64,000 nt of DNA from Enterobacter hormaechei ATCC 49162 (GTDB lineage Bacteria; Pseudomonadota; Gammaproteobacteria; Enterobacterales; Enterobacteriaceae). Location: contig NZ_MKEQ01000001.1 of the NCBI RefSeq assembly GCF_001875655.1, positions 2,914,001 through 2,978,000 of the forward strand. The letters run 5' to 3'. Positions within the stretch are counted from its first letter, which is position 1. The number at the start of each line of letters is the position of its first letter. Shown here one piece after another: positions 49,705 to 63,772 of this stretch. A model generated the notes under the pieces. It had not been told where the DNA came from. It was given only the letters and a program-made list of their open reading frames with translations, and did no database searches. The position numbers were made by a program, and so were the translations under genes.

Positions 49705-50634
49705 ATGAAAACCGCAGGCAACCTCGTCGTCCTTGGCAGTATCAATGCCGATCACATTCTTAACCTTGAAACGTTCCCCACTCCGGGCGAAACCGTCACT
49801 GGCAATCAGTATCAGGTGGCGTTCGGCGGCAAGGGCGCAAACCAGGCGGTAGCTGCCGGGCGCAGCGGGGCGAATATCGCGTTTATCGCCTGTACGGGTG
49901 ATGACGATACCGGCGAGCGTGTACGCAAACAGCTGGCAAGCGACAACATCGTCATCGCGCCCGTCAGCGTGGTTGCCGGGGAATCAACCGGCGTGGCGCT
50001 GATTTTCGTCAATGCGGAAGGAGAGAATGTCATCGGTATTCATGCGGGGGCGAATGCTGCGTTAACGACTGAACGCGTCGAAGCACAACGCGGAATCATC
50101 GCCGGAGCGGAAGCCCTGCTGATGCAGCTGGAGTCACCGGTGGAAAGCGTGCTGGCCGCCGCGAAAATTGCGCATGAAAATCATACCTCTGTCGTACTTA
50201 ACCCTGCGCCTGCCCGTGTATTATCAGACGAGCTGCTGGCGCTGGTGGATATCATCACCCCGAACGAAACCGAAGCGGAAAAGCTGACGGGTATCCGTGT
50301 CGAAAATGATGACGATGCAGCGCGTGCGGCGTTTGCACTGCATGAAAAAGGCATTGGCACCGTCATCATCACCCTCGGCAGCCGTGGGGTGTGGGCTAGC
50401 GTCAATGGCGAAGGCCGTCGCGTACCGGGCTTTAAGGTCAAAGCCATTGATACCATCGCCGCTGGAGACACCTTTAACGGTGCGCTGGTAACGGCGCTGC
50501 TGGAAGGAAAAGCAATGGATGACGCGATCCGCTTCGCGCATGCCGCCGCCGCGATTGCGGTGACGCGTAAAGGCGCTCAGCCTTCTGTTCCATGGCGTAA
50601 AGAGATTGATGAATTCTTAAGTCAGCAGGGGTAA
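49705..50634 (+). CDS. rbsK: Ribokinase
   Basis: A 309-residue PfkB-family kinase that makes ribose-5-phosphate. It has the N-terminal signature VAFGGKGANQAVAAGR and the C-terminal ATP/catalytic motif DTIAAGDTFNGALVTALL with the catalytic Asp. ATG 49705 gives the E. coli length; an in-frame upstream codon would run through the intercistronic hairpin. Confidence 0.97.
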   Translation: MKTAGNLVVLGSINADHILNLETFPTPGETVTGNQYQVAFGGKGANQAVAAGRSGANIAFIACTGDDDTGERVRKQLASDNIVIAPVSVVAGESTGVALIFVNAEGENVIGIHAGANAALTTERVEAQRGIIAGAEALLMQLESPVESVLAAAKIAHENHTSVVLNPAPARVLSDELLALVDIITPNETEAEKLTGIRVENDDDAARAAFALHEKGIGTVIITLGSRGVWASVNGEGRRVPGFKVKAIDTIAAGDTFNGALVTALLEGKAMDDAIRFAHAAAAIAVTRKGAQPSVPWRKEIDEFLSQQG

Positions 50635-50637
50635 CGC

Positions 50638-51630
50638 TTGGCCACAATGAAAGATGTCGCCCGTATGGCGGGCGTTTCTACCTCGACTGTCTCCCACGTA
50701 ATCAATAACGATCGCTTCGTCAGCGAGGCGATTCGGGAGAAAGTTGACGCTGCAATTAAAGAACTCAACTATGCGCCGTCTGCGCTGGCCCGCAGCCTGA
50801 AGCTTAACCAGACGCGCACCATCGGCATGCTGATCACGGCCAGTACCAACCCTTTTTATTCTGAACTGGTGCGCGGCGTGGAGCGCAGCTGCTTCGAGCG
50901 CGGCTACAGCCTGGTGCTGTGCAATACCGAAGGCGACGAGCAGCGCATGAATCGTAACCTGGAGACGCTGATGCAAAAACGCGTCGATGGGCTGCTGCTG
51001 CTCTGTACCGAAACGCATCAACCCTCGAAAGAGATCATTCAGCGCTACCCTTCTATTCCCACGGTCATGATGGACTGGGCGCCGTTCGACGGCACCAGCG
51101 ATCTGATCCAGGATAACTCGCTGCTGGGCGGCGATATGGCGACTCAGCATCTGATCGATAAAGGTCATACCCGCATTGCCTGTATTACCGGCCCGCTGGA
51201 CAAAACCCCGGCGCGCTTGCGTCTGGAAGGCTATCTTTCAGCAATGGAACGGGCGGGGCTTGCCATTCCTGATGGCTATCGCATCACCGGCGATTTTGAG
51301 TTTAACGGTGGATTTGAAGCAATGCAGAAACTGCTGGCGCAAGAGCCACGCCCGCAGGCGGTGTTTATCGGTAACGATGCGATGGCATTCGGCGCTTATC
51401 AGGCGCTGTATCAGGCGGGACTGCGTGTTCCGGACGACATGGCGATCGTCGGTTACGATGACATTGAACTTGCGCGCTACATGACGCCGCCGCTGACTAC
51501 CATCCATCAGCCGAAAGATGAACTGGGTGAGCTGGCCATCGATGTGTTGATCCACCGGATGGCGCAGCCCACGCTGCAACAGCAACGTTTGCAGCTTACT
51601 CCTGTTCTGATGGAACGCGGTTCGGTTTAG
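50638..51630 (+). CDS. rbsR: Ribose operon repressor RbsR
   Basis: A 330-residue LacI-family repressor. The N-terminal helix-turn-helix [23 protein letters not shown] and hinge are followed by a periplasmic-binding-protein-like ribose-sensing core. The start is TTG at 50638, 3 bases after rbsK, behind CAGGGG. An ATG three codons later would cut the first turn. It represses rbsDACBKR. Its last 35 bases overlap the 3' end of hsrA on the opposite strand. Confidence 0.96.
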   Translation: MATMKDVARMAGVSTSTVSHVINNDRFVSEAIREKVDAAIKELNYAPSALARSLKLNQTRTIGMLITASTNPFYSELVRGVERSCFERGYSLVLCNTEGDEQRMNRNLETLMQKRVDGLLLLCTETHQPSKEIIQRYPSIPTVMMDWAPFDGTSDLIQDNSLLGGDMATQHLIDKGHTRIACITGPLDKTPARLRLEGYLSAMERAGLAIPDGYRITGDFEFNGGFEAMQKLLAQEPRPQAVFIGNDAMAFGAYQALYQAGLRVPDDMAIVGYDDIELARYMTPPLTTIHQPKDELGELAIDVLIHRMAQPTLQQQRLQLTPVLMERGSV

Positions 51631-53029
51631 CCTTCTCTTTATGACGCTCTTTAATCAGGTTCCGGCCGTCTTTTGGTTTTAACAACATAAAGACCACCGC
51701 CGATACCACGGTAAGCGCGCCCATGGTGATAAAGGTATAGTGGAACTGCTCAACGGTATTCGTACCGTCAAACCCTTCATAAAACCGCAGTACCGCTGCG
51801 CTCACGGCAACCCCGAGGCTGATCGACAGCTGTTGGGTGACCGCCAGTACGCTGTTACCGCTGCTGGCGTTTTCGTCGGTGAGGTCTGCAAGGGTGATGG
51901 TGTTCATTGACGTGAATTGCGTCGACATGGCCATCCCCAGTACAAACAGCGGCAGGATCAGCATCCAGATGGGTAACGCCGCAGATTGCAGGGAGAACTG
52001 TGCAATCATCAATCCGATAAAGACCGTCACGCCAACCAACGTCTTACGATAGCCAAACCAGCGCAGCACCTGCGTGACCGTCGATTTTGCCAGAATCGAG
52101 CCCATTGCCGTGGGGGCCATCATGCAGCCAGCAATCAGGGCCGGATAGCCGAAACCGACCTGGAGCATCAGCGGCATCAGGAACGGTACGCAGCCCGTGC
52201 CCAGACGCGAGGCAATATTGCCCGCGATCCCGACGGAAAACGTTCGGGTGTTAAACAGAGATAAAGAGATAAGCGGTGTCGGATGGCGACGCGCATGACG
52301 TATATATAGAAGGAACAGCAGAATACCGCTGAGGATGACGGCCAGCGCCAGCCATGTCGCTACGATTTTCTCGCCAAACAGCTCCATCCCGCTGGAGAAC
52401 AGAACCAGGCTCAGGCCAAACAGGAAGAAGCCGCCCATATCGAAGCTGCGTCTTGGCGTGGTGAAGTTCGGCATATATTTGCGGGCATAAATCAGCCCTG
52501 CCACACCAATCGGAATATTAATCAGGAAGATCCAGTGCCAGCTTGCCCAGGTCACCAGTACGCCACCGAGAACCGGGCCAAGTATCGGGCCGACCAGCCC
52601 CGGCATCGTCACGAAGTTGAGTACCGGGAGCAGTTCGCTGCGCGGATAGGCGCGCAATAACGCCAGACGCGCGACGGGCATCATCATCGCGCCGCCTATT
52701 CCCTGTAGAACGCGGAAGACAACCAGTTCCGTCAGAGAGGTGGAGAGGGCGCAAGCCAGAGAACCGAGGGTGAACAGCGTCACCGCCAGCATGAACACTT
52801 TACGCGTACCGAAACGATCGGCCAGCCAGCCGCTGACCGGAATAAGCATCGCCACCGTCAGGGTATAACTGATGATGGCGGACTGCATCGCCAGCGGGGA
52901 GCGGTTAAGGCTTTGGGCTATTGCGGGAAGGGCGGTATTGAGGATAGTGGCATCCAGTGCCTGCATAAAGAACGCCATGGCTGCAATCCACGGCAATCCG
53001 GCCATACTGCGTGCTTTTTTCTCTGTCAT
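51596..53029 (-). CDS. hsrA: MFS transporter HsrA (DHA2-type)
   Basis: A 477-residue inner-membrane transporter of the 14-segment drug:H+ antiporter family, nearly identical in its opening to E. coli HsrA (YieO). It has the motif A-type loop [14 protein letters not shown], the motif C-like [13 protein letters not shown] and a basic cytoplasmic tail. Its substrate is unknown. ATG 53029 overlaps the yieP stop (ATGA), so yieP-hsrA form an operon. Confidence 0.95.
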   Translation of the reverse strand: MTEKKARSMAGLPWIAAMAFFMQALDATILNTALPAIAQSLNRSPLAMQSAIISYTLTVAMLIPVSGWLADRFGTRKVFMLAVTLFTLGSLACALSTSLTELVVFRVLQGIGGAMMMPVARLALLRAYPRSELLPVLNFVTMPGLVGPILGPVLGGVLVTWASWHWIFLINIPIGVAGLIYARKYMPNFTTPRRSFDMGGFFLFGLSLVLFSSGMELFGEKIVATWLALAVILSGILLFLLYIRHARRHPTPLISLSLFNTRTFSVGIAGNIASRLGTGCVPFLMPLMLQVGFGYPALIAGCMMAPTAMGSILAKSTVTQVLRWFGYRKTLVGVTVFIGLMIAQFSLQSAALPIWMLILPLFVLGMAMSTQFTSMNTITLADLTDENASSGNSVLAVTQQLSISLGVAVSAAVLRFYEGFDGTNTVEQFHYTFITMGALTVVSAVVFMLLKPKDGRNLIKERHKEKAKPNRVPSEQE

Positions 53030-53733
53030 TTATTTACCTGCTGGTGGGTTGGCGCGGCCAGCAACGCCTGGCACGCACTCAGGGCTCGCTGCCCGTCGCT
53101 CTCCTGGATGGCATCGACTATCGCCTGATGCAGATCCAGCTTCACCACCTCATCCTGTGTGATAGAGGTAAAGTAAGTGTGGTACACAGAATGGAATAAA
53201 GAAGCAAAGGAGGTCAGGAAAGGATTGGCGCTCATATTATAGATATGTTCATGCCAGGCCATATCGACCTCTATCCAGCGCTCGCGGTTAAAATGCTTTT
53301 TCAGATCCACCATCTCTTCCATAAGCGTATTGAGCTGCGCTTTTTGCTCTGCCGTACCGAGCGTGGCGGCAAGCAGGCAGGCCTGAGGCTCAAGACTGCT
53401 GCGCATAACCAGAAAGTGATCGACGACCTGATTAAAGTTATCTTCGGTCATCCACCAGGTGAGTAACTCCTGATCGAGAAAGTTCCAGTTTCCCTGAGGC
53501 ATAACGCGGGTGCCAATGCGCGGACGTGGAAGCACCATTCCTTTCGCCGTTAATGTTTTTACCGCTTCGCGAACGGCGGTCCGGCTTACGCCAAACTGCT
53601 CGCCCAGTTCCATCTCGCTGGGCAGGATGCTACCTGGCGCATATTTACCCGCTAAGATCAGCTGCGCCAGTTTCTCTGCCAGCACATACGACAGGTTTTT
53701 TTGGGCTGCCAGCTGTTGTGCGCTTAATGGCAT
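53026..53733 (-). CDS. yieP: GntR/FadR-family regulator YieP
   Basis: A 235-residue FCD-type GntR regulator. The winged helix ([37 protein letters not shown], written here as landmarks across about residues 40-75) and a C-terminal helical FCD domain match E. coli YieP. It precedes hsrA with a 4-base overlap and probably controls it. It lies divergent from the rRNA operon. Confidence 0.94.
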   Translation of the reverse strand: MPLSAQQLAAQKNLSYVLAEKLAQLILAGKYAPGSILPSEMELGEQFGVSRTAVREAVKTLTAKGMVLPRPRIGTRVMPQGNWNFLDQELLTWWMTEDNFNQVVDHFLVMRSSLEPQACLLAATLGTAEQKAQLNTLMEEMVDLKKHFNRERWIEVDMAWHEHIYNMSANPFLTSFASLFHSVYHTYFTSITQDEVVKLDLHQAIVDAIQESDGQRALSACQALLAAPTHQQVNK

Positions 53734-53882
53734 CGCTTTTATTCCTTAAATAGTGATGCGGCTAATTATGCCATCTCAGGTGTGATTGTGGTTGCAGATA
53801 CATCAAATAGAACAATTTGTAGCTTGATCTCATCGCTTTTGGTGAAAAAAAACACGGTCAGAAACTTTTTTTAAATTTCCTC

Positions 53883-53910
53883 TTGTCACTTCAGAAGAAC
53901 TCCCTATAAT
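53883..53910 (+). promoter_or_regulatory. rRNA operon promoter P1
   Basis: TTGTCA and TATAAT spaced 16 bases, followed by the GCGCC discriminator typical of stringently controlled rrn P1 promoters. An A/T-rich UP element lies at about 53848-53878, and Fis sites are expected further upstream. Confidence 0.92.
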
Positions 53911-53978
53911 GCGCCTCCACTGACACGGAACAACGGCACGCAAGCCGCCGGGTCAGCAGAGAAAAGCAAAATAAACGC

Positions 53979-54006
53979 TTGACTCTGAAGCGGGAAAGCG
54001 TAATAT
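53979..54006 (+). promoter_or_regulatory. rRNA operon promoter P2
   Basis: TTGACT and TAATAT spaced 16 bases, about 96 bases after P1. This is the constitutive second promoter as in E. coli rrn operons. Confidence 0.88.
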
Positions 54007-54041
54007 GCACACCCCGCGCCGCAGCGAAAACGAAGCGGCAC

Positions 54042-54053
54042 TGCTCTTTAACA
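54042..54053 (+). promoter_or_regulatory. boxA antitermination site in the rrn leader
   Basis: TGCTCTTTAACA matches the NusB-S10 binding boxA. A related TGCTCTTTAAAA occurs before 23S at 55965-55976. Confidence 0.88.
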
Positions 54054-54188
54054 ATTTATCAGACAATCTGTGTGGGCACTCAAAGTGACATGGATTCTTA
54101 ATGTCCTCGGACACTAAATGAATACCAAGTCTCAACGAGTGAACACGTAATTCATTACGAAGTTTAATTCATTGAGCATCAAACTTTT

Positions 54189-55730
<1,542 letters not shown>

Positions 55731-55815
55731 CCTTAAAGAACCTGCCTTTGTAGTGCTCACACAGATTGTCTGATGAAAAGTAAATAGCAAGGCGTCTTGC
55801 GATTGAGACTTATAC

Positions 55816-55891
55816 GTCCCCTTCGTCTAGAGGCCCAGGACACCGCCCTTTCACGGCGGTAACAGGGGTTCGAATCCCCTAGGGGACGCCA
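55816..55891 (+). tRNA. tRNA-Glu (TTC)
   Basis: A 76-base gene, GTCCCCTTCGTCTAG ... GGGGACGCCA, with anticodon TTC in the loop CTTTCAC and an encoded CCA end. It sits in the 16S-23S spacer, as in E. coli rrnB, C, E and G. It is cut from the rRNA transcript by RNase P. Confidence 0.98.
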
Positions 55892-56074
55892 CTTGCTGGT
55901 TCGTGAGTGAAAGTCACCTGCCGTCATATCTCAAAACTGACTTGCGAGTCATGTTTGAGATATTTGCTCTTTAAAAATCTGGATCAAGCTGAAAATTGAA
56001 ACGACACATCTTTAATGGTGTGTTCGAGTCTCTCAAATTTTCGCAATCAGAAGTGAAACATCTTCGGGTTGTGA

Positions 56075-58979
<2,905 letters not shown>

Positions 58980-59048
58980 ACAACGCCGAAGATGTTTTGG
59001 CGAAGAGACAGACAATCAAATTTCAGCCTGATACAGATTAACAGAATT

Positions 59049-59168
59049 TGCCTGGCGGCTTTAGCGCGGTGGTCCCACCTGACCCCATGCCGAACTCAGA
59101 AGTGAAACGCCGTAGCGCCGATGGTAGTGTGGGGTCTCCCCATGTGAGAGTAGGGAACTGCCAGGCAT
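59049..59168 (+). rRNA. 5S ribosomal RNA
   Basis: A 120-base gene, TGCCTGGCGGC ... GAACTGCCAGGCAT, with the terminal helix closed. It lies 69 bases after 23S. Confidence 0.98.
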
Positions 59169-59181
59169 CAAACAAGTGAAG

Positions 59182-59207
59182 AGGCCATCCGGAAGGATGG
59201 CCTTTTT
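59182..59207 (+). terminator. rRNA operon terminator
   Basis: Stem AGGCCATCC / GGATGGCCT with a GGAA tetraloop, followed by TTTTTGCGTTTTT. It lies 13 bases after 5S. No tRNA-Asp or tRNA-Trp gene follows. Confidence 0.92.
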
Positions 59208-59232
59208 GCGTTTTTGTACCCCTGAATTTTGC

Positions 59233-59263
59233 AGGCCGGGTAAGGCGAAGCCGCCACCCGGCG
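59233..59263. repeat. REP-type palindrome between rrn and mobB
   Basis: GCCGGGTAAGGCGAAGCCGCCACCCGGC hairpin just before the 3' end of mobB. Confidence 0.78.
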
Positions 59264-59265
59264 AG

Positions 59266-59769
59266 TCACTGCATACTCCACGTCACAATAAACTCTGCAA
59301 TGCCCTCCACGTCATTCAAATTCAGTACCGGTACTTCCAGCGTCAACGCAATGTCACTGGCCACGGCAATCACATGTTCATCCAGCGTTAATTCACTTAC
59401 GTCATGCCCGGCATCGCTTCTGAACAGCAGGATCTTCGCAACAGCTTCATGCTTAAATCCCTCAACCAGTACCAGATCCAGCGTGGAGTGATCCATCCGG
59501 CTGACAAGGTAAGCGAGATCCAGCGGTGCTTCATCCGGTGTTTCGGTCATTAACGCCCAGCGCTGGTTACTCGCCACCATCGTTTGTGCAGCGCCAGCCT
59601 TACGCAGCTCATAGCTATCTTTCCCGGGCTTATCGACATCCATGTTATGGTGCGTATGCTTAATCAATCCGGGACGAATACCTTTGACGCAAAGCGCAGG
59701 TATCAATTTTTTTAGCAGCGTAGTCTTCCCGGTGCCACTCCAGGCAGAGATCGCTAAAACGGGTATCAT
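59266..59769 (-). CDS. mobB: Molybdopterin-guanine dinucleotide biosynthesis adaptor MobB
   Basis: A 167-residue GTP-binding P-loop protein with the motif [17 protein letters not shown] and a conserved VEGFK. It assists MobA in attaching GMP to molybdopterin but is not essential for it. ATG 59769 overlaps the mobA stop by 4 bases. Confidence 0.95.
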   Translation of the reverse strand: MIPVLAISAWSGTGKTTLLKKLIPALCVKGIRPGLIKHTHHNMDVDKPGKDSYELRKAGAAQTMVASNQRWALMTETPDEAPLDLAYLVSRMDHSTLDLVLVEGFKHEAVAKILLFRSDAGHDVSELTLDEHVIAVASDIALTLEVPVLNLNDVEGIAEFIVTWSMQ

Positions 59770-60350
59770 TTCTTCACCTGCATCATCTTTAAATCTTCCG
59801 TGGTGTTCACATTCACAAATGCTGATTTCATGTCGCTGAAATCAACGGAATGACCTCCTGACTGGCGCATAAAAACCATTACGCGTCGCTCCCCTGCGGC
59901 CAGGTAATCTTCCAGTACGGGTATTAACGAGCGATTCATCAATGCGATAGTCGGATGGTCGCGTTCACCGTCGTGTACCCAGACGACGGGAGCACCATCG
60001 CGCCGCTGAACCAGACGTTCTACCAGACAGGACGGGATGAAGGGCGTATCACATGAACAAAAGAGAAACCACTCCCCGTGCGACTGCTGCATAACGGAAA
60101 GCATTCCCGCCAGCGGGCCAGGGTAGTCCACCAGGTTATCCTGATAAACCGGATACCCGCTGCGCTGATAAATATCAATATGCCGGTTAGCGCTGATCGC
60201 CATCGACGACACCTGATTTGCCAGCGTATCAGCAACATGCTGCCACAAGGGGGTATTGTTCAGGAGCTGAAGACCCTTATCCTTTCCGCCCATTCGCGTT
60301 GCCCTGCCCCCGGCCAGAACGACCCCGATGATTTCCTGGCATTGATTCAC
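59766..60350 (-). CDS. mobA: Molybdenum cofactor guanylyltransferase MobA
   Basis: A 194-residue nucleotidyltransferase that joins GMP to Mo-molybdopterin, giving the bis-MGD cofactor of nitrate reductase and other enzymes. The N-terminal [19 protein letters not shown] loop and [14 protein letters not shown] are conserved. The start is GTG at 60350 behind AGGCG; no upstream ATG fits. Confidence 0.95.
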   Translation of the reverse strand: MNQCQEIIGVVLAGGRATRMGGKDKGLQLLNNTPLWQHVADTLANQVSSMAISANRHIDIYQRSGYPVYQDNLVDYPGPLAGMLSVMQQSHGEWFLFCSCDTPFIPSCLVERLVQRRDGAPVVWVHDGERDHPTIALMNRSLIPVLEDYLAAGERRVMVFMRQSGGHSVDFSDMKSAFVNVNTTEDLKMMQVKK

Positions 60351-60418
60351 GAATATCGCCTCTTTTATTGTGGGATTGACCCTGCTAACGTGTCTCTCTA
60401 AATGAAAGGAGCACTACC

Positions 60419-60688
60419 ATGAAATGTAAACGTCTTAATGAAGTCATTGAGCTTCTCCAGCCGGCCTGGCAAAAAGAGCCAGAGCTGAATCTGATGCAAT
60501 TTTTACAGAAACTGGCGAAAGAGTCAGGTTTTGATGGCGAACTGGCAGACCTTTCTGACGACATCCTGATCTACCACCTCAAAATGCGTGATTCGGCTAA
60601 AGATGCTGTAATTCCTGGGATTCAGAAAGACTATGAGGAAGATTTTAAAACCGCATTACTGCGCGCCCGAGGCGTAATTAAAGAGTAA
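60419..60688 (+). CDS. yihD: YihD family protein (DUF1040)
   Basis: An 89-residue acidic, mostly helical protein matching E. coli YihD ([20 protein letters not shown]). Its function is unknown. It has a good AAAGGAG site and is divergent from mobA. Its stop codon lies inside a CpxR-type box for the next gene. Confidence 0.93.
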   Translation: MKCKRLNEVIELLQPAWQKEPELNLMQFLQKLAKESGFDGELADLSDDILIYHLKMRDSAKDAVIPGIQKDYEEDFKTALLRARGVIKE

Positions 60689-60699
60689 AAGCTTGTAAG
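60685..60699 (+). promoter_or_regulatory. CpxR-type box upstream of srkA-dsbA
   Basis: GTAAA-AGCTT-GTAAG fits the CpxR pattern GTAAA-N5-GTAAA except for the last base. srkA (yihE) and dsbA are known Cpx targets in E. coli. The box overlaps the yihD stop codon and lies about 65 bases before srkA. Confidence 0.6.
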
Positions 60700-60763
60700 C
60701 GGAGCCACCGAAATCGCCACAAGATGATATCCTGAATCATTCGTATAATTTCCGGATGATCGG

Positions 60764-61750
60764 ATGAACGACCAGGCTTTTACTTTCCAGACATTACACC
60801 CGGATACCATTATGGATGCGCTGTTCGAGCAGGGTATTCGGGTGGATTCCGGGTTAACCCCTTTAAACAGCTACGAAAACCGCGTCTATCAATTTCAGGA
60901 CGAAGAGCGCCAGCGCTTTGTCGTAAAGTTTTACCGTCCACAGCGCTGGTCCGCAGAACAAATTCAGGAAGAACATCAGTTTGCCCACGATCTGCTGGTT
61001 GACGATGTTCCCGTTGCGGCACCGCTCAAATTCAATAACCAGACGCTGCTGACCCATCAGGGCTTTTATTACGCAGTATTTCCGAGCCTGGGCGGGAGAC
61101 AGTTTGAGGCGGATAATATCGATCAGATGGAATGGGTTGCCCGCTATCTGGGGCGCATTCATCAGACCGGACGTAAAAAAACATTTGTTGCCCGTCCGAC
61201 GATCGGTGTTCAGGAATATCTTATTGAGCCGCGCCAGGTATTCGATACATCGGCGCTGATCCCGAATGCGCTAAAGGGTCATTTCCTCACAGCGACCGAT
61301 AAGCTTATTGATGCTGTAAAAGCCTGCTGGCGTGATGATATTGCTGCTCTACGCCTGCACGGTGACTGCCACGCCGGGAATATTCTCTGGCGCGACGGGC
61401 CGCTATTTGTCGATCTTGATGACGCTCGTATGGGACCCGCGGTGCAGGATCTGTGGATGCTGCTCAACGGTGATAAAGCCGAGCAGCGCATGCAGCTTGA
61501 GACCATAATTGAAGCTTATGAAGAATTTAGCCCCTTTAATTCAGACGAAATTGCCTTGATAGAGCCTTTACGTGCGATGCGTTTTGTTTATTATCTCGCG
61601 TGGTTAATCAGGCGTTGGGAAGACCCGGCTTTTCCCCGAAATTTCCCCTGGCTTACCGGGGAGGATTACTGGCGCAACCAGATATCCACATTTACCGAGC
61701 AGGTTAAGGTTCTACAGGAACCCCCTTTGCAATTAACGCCGATGTATTAA
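60764..61750 (+). CDS. srkA: Stress response kinase A (SrkA/YihE)
   Basis: A 328-residue Ser/Thr protein kinase of the APH/choline-kinase-like fold. The catalytic loop is LHGDCHAGNILW and the metal-binding motif LFVDLDDAR. It protects E. coli from programmed death under stress and counters MazF. It is co-transcribed with dsbA from a Cpx-controlled promoter. Confidence 0.95.
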   Translation: MNDQAFTFQTLHPDTIMDALFEQGIRVDSGLTPLNSYENRVYQFQDEERQRFVVKFYRPQRWSAEQIQEEHQFAHDLLVDDVPVAAPLKFNNQTLLTHQGFYYAVFPSLGGRQFEADNIDQMEWVARYLGRIHQTGRKKTFVARPTIGVQEYLIEPRQVFDTSALIPNALKGHFLTATDKLIDAVKACWRDDIAALRLHGDCHAGNILWRDGPLFVDLDDARMGPAVQDLWMLLNGDKAEQRMQLETIIEAYEEFSPFNSDEIALIEPLRAMRFVYYLAWLIRRWEDPAFPRNFPWLTGEDYWRNQISTFTEQVKVLQEPPLQLTPMY

Positions 61751-61777
61751 TTGGACACACCCAGGAGAGAGTTAATC

Positions 61778-62401
61778 ATGAAAAAAATTTGGCTGGCGCT
61801 GGCTGGTATGATTCTGGCATTTAGCGCAACTGCTGCGCAGTTTACCGACGGCAAGCAGTACATCACGCTGGACAAGCCTGTTGCTGGCGAGCCTCAGGTG
61901 CTGGAGTTCTTCTCCTTCTACTGCCCGCATTGCTACGAGTTTGAGCAGGTACTTCATGTTTCTGACAACGTGAAGAAAAAGCTGCCGGAAGGCACTAAAA
62001 TGACGAAATACCACGTTGAGTTCCTTGGCCCACTGGGTAAAGATCTGACTCAGGCATGGGCGGTTGCGATTGCGCTGGGTGTGGAAGATAAGATCACCGC
62101 GCCTATGTTTGAAGCCGTACAGAAAACCCAGACCGTACAAACCACGGCAGATATCCGTAAGGTGTTCGTGGATGCCGGTGTGAAAGGTGAAGACTACGAC
62201 GCGGCCTGGAACAGTTTTGTGGTGAAATCTCTCGTGGCACAGCAGGAAAAAGCTGCCGCTGACTTCCAGTTGCAGGGCGTGCCGGCGATGTATGTTAACG
62301 GCAAATACCAGGTGAATACGCGTGGTATGGACACGACCAGCATGGATATCTTCGTACAACAGTACGCTGATACCGTGAAATACCTGGTTGAGAAAAAGTA
62401 A
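61778..62401 (+). CDS. dsbA: Thiol:disulfide oxidoreductase DsbA
   Basis: A 207-residue periplasmic oxidant that introduces disulfides into secreted proteins. The signal peptide [19 protein letters not shown] is followed by a thioredoxin fold with the active site FYCPHCYEF and the cis-Pro loop [12 protein letters not shown] 61778 follows AGGAGAG. It is 28 bases after srkA. Confidence 0.98.
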   Translation: MKKIWLALAGMILAFSATAAQFTDGKQYITLDKPVAGEPQVLEFFSFYCPHCYEFEQVLHVSDNVKKKLPEGTKMTKYHVEFLGPLGKDLTQAWAVAIALGVEDKITAPMFEAVQKTQTVQTTADIRKVFVDAGVKGEDYDAAWNSFVVKSLVAQQEKAAADFQLQGVPAMYVNGKYQVNTRGMDTTSMDIFVQQYADTVKYLVEKK

Positions 62402-62412
62402 CAAACATAAAG

Positions 62413-62441
62413 AAAAACGCCGGTCACTGACCGGCGTTTTT
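62413..62441. terminator. Bidirectional terminator shared by dsbA and yihG
   Basis: AAAAACGCCGGTC-ACT-GACCGGCGTTTTT is a perfect inverted repeat with A and T runs, able to stop transcription from both strands. On the minus strand it contains the last codons and stop of yihG. Confidence 0.9.
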
Positions 62442-63332
62442 GTATGAAGATTTTACCTGCGCTATCTGTTCGTCTTTCTCTTTCCAGAGTGTATTAAGCC
62501 AAAGCTGGAAACGACGTTTGAAGTTTTTATCGTTTACGTAATCCCCGTGCAGTTCAGTGTTGACGGCGACCAGATCAACGTGGACAACGATACGCGTCAG
62601 CTTGCCGCTGAGCATATCGTAGAACGGCGTCCTGTCGTTTTCCGGATAGCAGAGCGTTACGTTCAGCAATTTATCGAACTGCTCACCCAGCACGTTGAGC
62701 GCCATTGCGATGCCCGCAGCCTTTGGCGGCAACAGATTCTGATAGGGAGAGCGAGTCTGCTGACGCTTCTCTTCGGTAAAGCGAGATCCTTCGACGAAGT
62801 TAACAATGGTGGTGGGATGCGCGCGAAACTTCTCGCAGGAACGGCGCGTGGTTTCCACGTCCTTACCGCGGCGTTCCGGATGACGAAGCAAATAGCTGCG
62901 TGAATAGCGTTTCATAAACGGCATATCCAGCGCCCAGCAGGCCAGACCAATGAAAGGCACCCAGGCCAGCTGCTGTTTCAGAAAGTATTTGTTCATCGGA
63001 ATGTGTTTGCGAAACAGCACACACAATACAACGATGTCAGCCCAGCTGTGATGATTGCAGATCAGCAGATACCAGTTCTTTTTGTTCAGCTTCTCCAGAC
63101 CCTGAACATCCCACTTCAGCCAGGGGTTCAGATGCAACAGGATCGCCAGCCCTTCACACCAGCAGTACATCATAAAATTACAAAAAGCAGATACCGCACG
63201 CCATACCGGAGGGACAGGCAGCAGGAGCTTAATTATTCCGGCAATGATGATTGGCACAGAACAGGCGATGGTAACCAGGATAGTTAAAATGACGCTTAAC
63301 AATAATGTTATCGCAGCGAGTATTCTCGACAT
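62424..63332 (-). CDS. yihG: Acyltransferase YihG (PlsC-like)
   Basis: A 302-residue inner-membrane 1-acyl-glycerol-3-phosphate acyltransferase-like enzyme. N-terminal hydrophobic segments precede the catalytic NHHSWAD motif (E. coli YihG has NHRSWAD) and FVEGSRFT. I chose ATG 63332 ([12 protein letters not shown]). E. coli has a start nine residues further upstream, where this sequence has Thr instead of Met. A GTG at 63431 is unlikely. Its last five codons and stop lie inside the bidirectional terminator. Confidence 0.88.
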   Translation of the reverse strand: MSRILAAITLLLSVILTILVTIACSVPIIIAGIIKLLLPVPPVWRAVSAFCNFMMYCWCEGLAILLHLNPWLKWDVQGLEKLNKKNWYLLICNHHSWADIVVLCVLFRKHIPMNKYFLKQQLAWVPFIGLACWALDMPFMKRYSRSYLLRHPERRGKDVETTRRSCEKFRAHPTTIVNFVEGSRFTEEKRQQTRSPYQNLLPPKAAGIAMALNVLGEQFDKLLNVTLCYPENDRTPFYDMLSGKLTRIVVHVDLVAVNTELHGDYVNDKNFKRRFQLWLNTLWKEKDEQIAQVKSSYKNAGQ

Positions 63333-63772
63333 GATGAATTTTTTCAGATAGTTAGCTGTAATTGAGCAGCCGGCTATCCGGTGCTGGGCGCCGATCTTAT
63401 CAGAAATTCGCTTAGACCAGGGCGCTTTCACGCGAAGAGGCTTCCGGCCTTTACTGCCAGGCAGCCAATTTTTCTATATAGACAGAGTGCTTAAGTCTTA
63501 TATCCACATAGACTAAATAACCATCAGTAAGGCATGATCTTCATTGATCTTATATTAATACATTGATTTTGTTCGATAATTTAGTTTCCGGCATCAGTTT
63601 TATCGAACTCTTATTCACCTGTATTAAAAATATGCACAAACTTATCCACAGTTTTGTTTTGCGAGCGATCTTCCCGATCGCAAAATCTTTTTCTGTATAA
63701 AGCGCTAAAACCTGATGTTTTCATCCTTCTGTGGCATCCTTTACCCATAAATTCATAAAAGGCACGGACATT
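63333..63772. promoter_or_regulatory. yihG-polA divergent spacer
   Basis: A 440-base gene-free, AT-rich region. It contains a perfect DnaA box, the inverted repeat GCGATC-TTCCC-GATCGC (63665-63681) and AT tracts. The polA promoter should lie between about 63640 and 63740; I could not define its hexamers with confidence. I see no gene here. Confidence 0.5.
63642..63650 (+). promoter_or_regulatory. DnaA box upstream of polA
   Basis: Perfect consensus TTATCCACA 123 bases before the polA start. DnaA-dependent stimulation of polA has been reported in E. coli. Confidence 0.75.

Noticed and set aside
59169..59265. tRNA-Asp/tRNA-Trp genes expected after 5S
   Set aside because: The stretch contains only the terminator and a REP palindrome; no cloverleaf can be formed.
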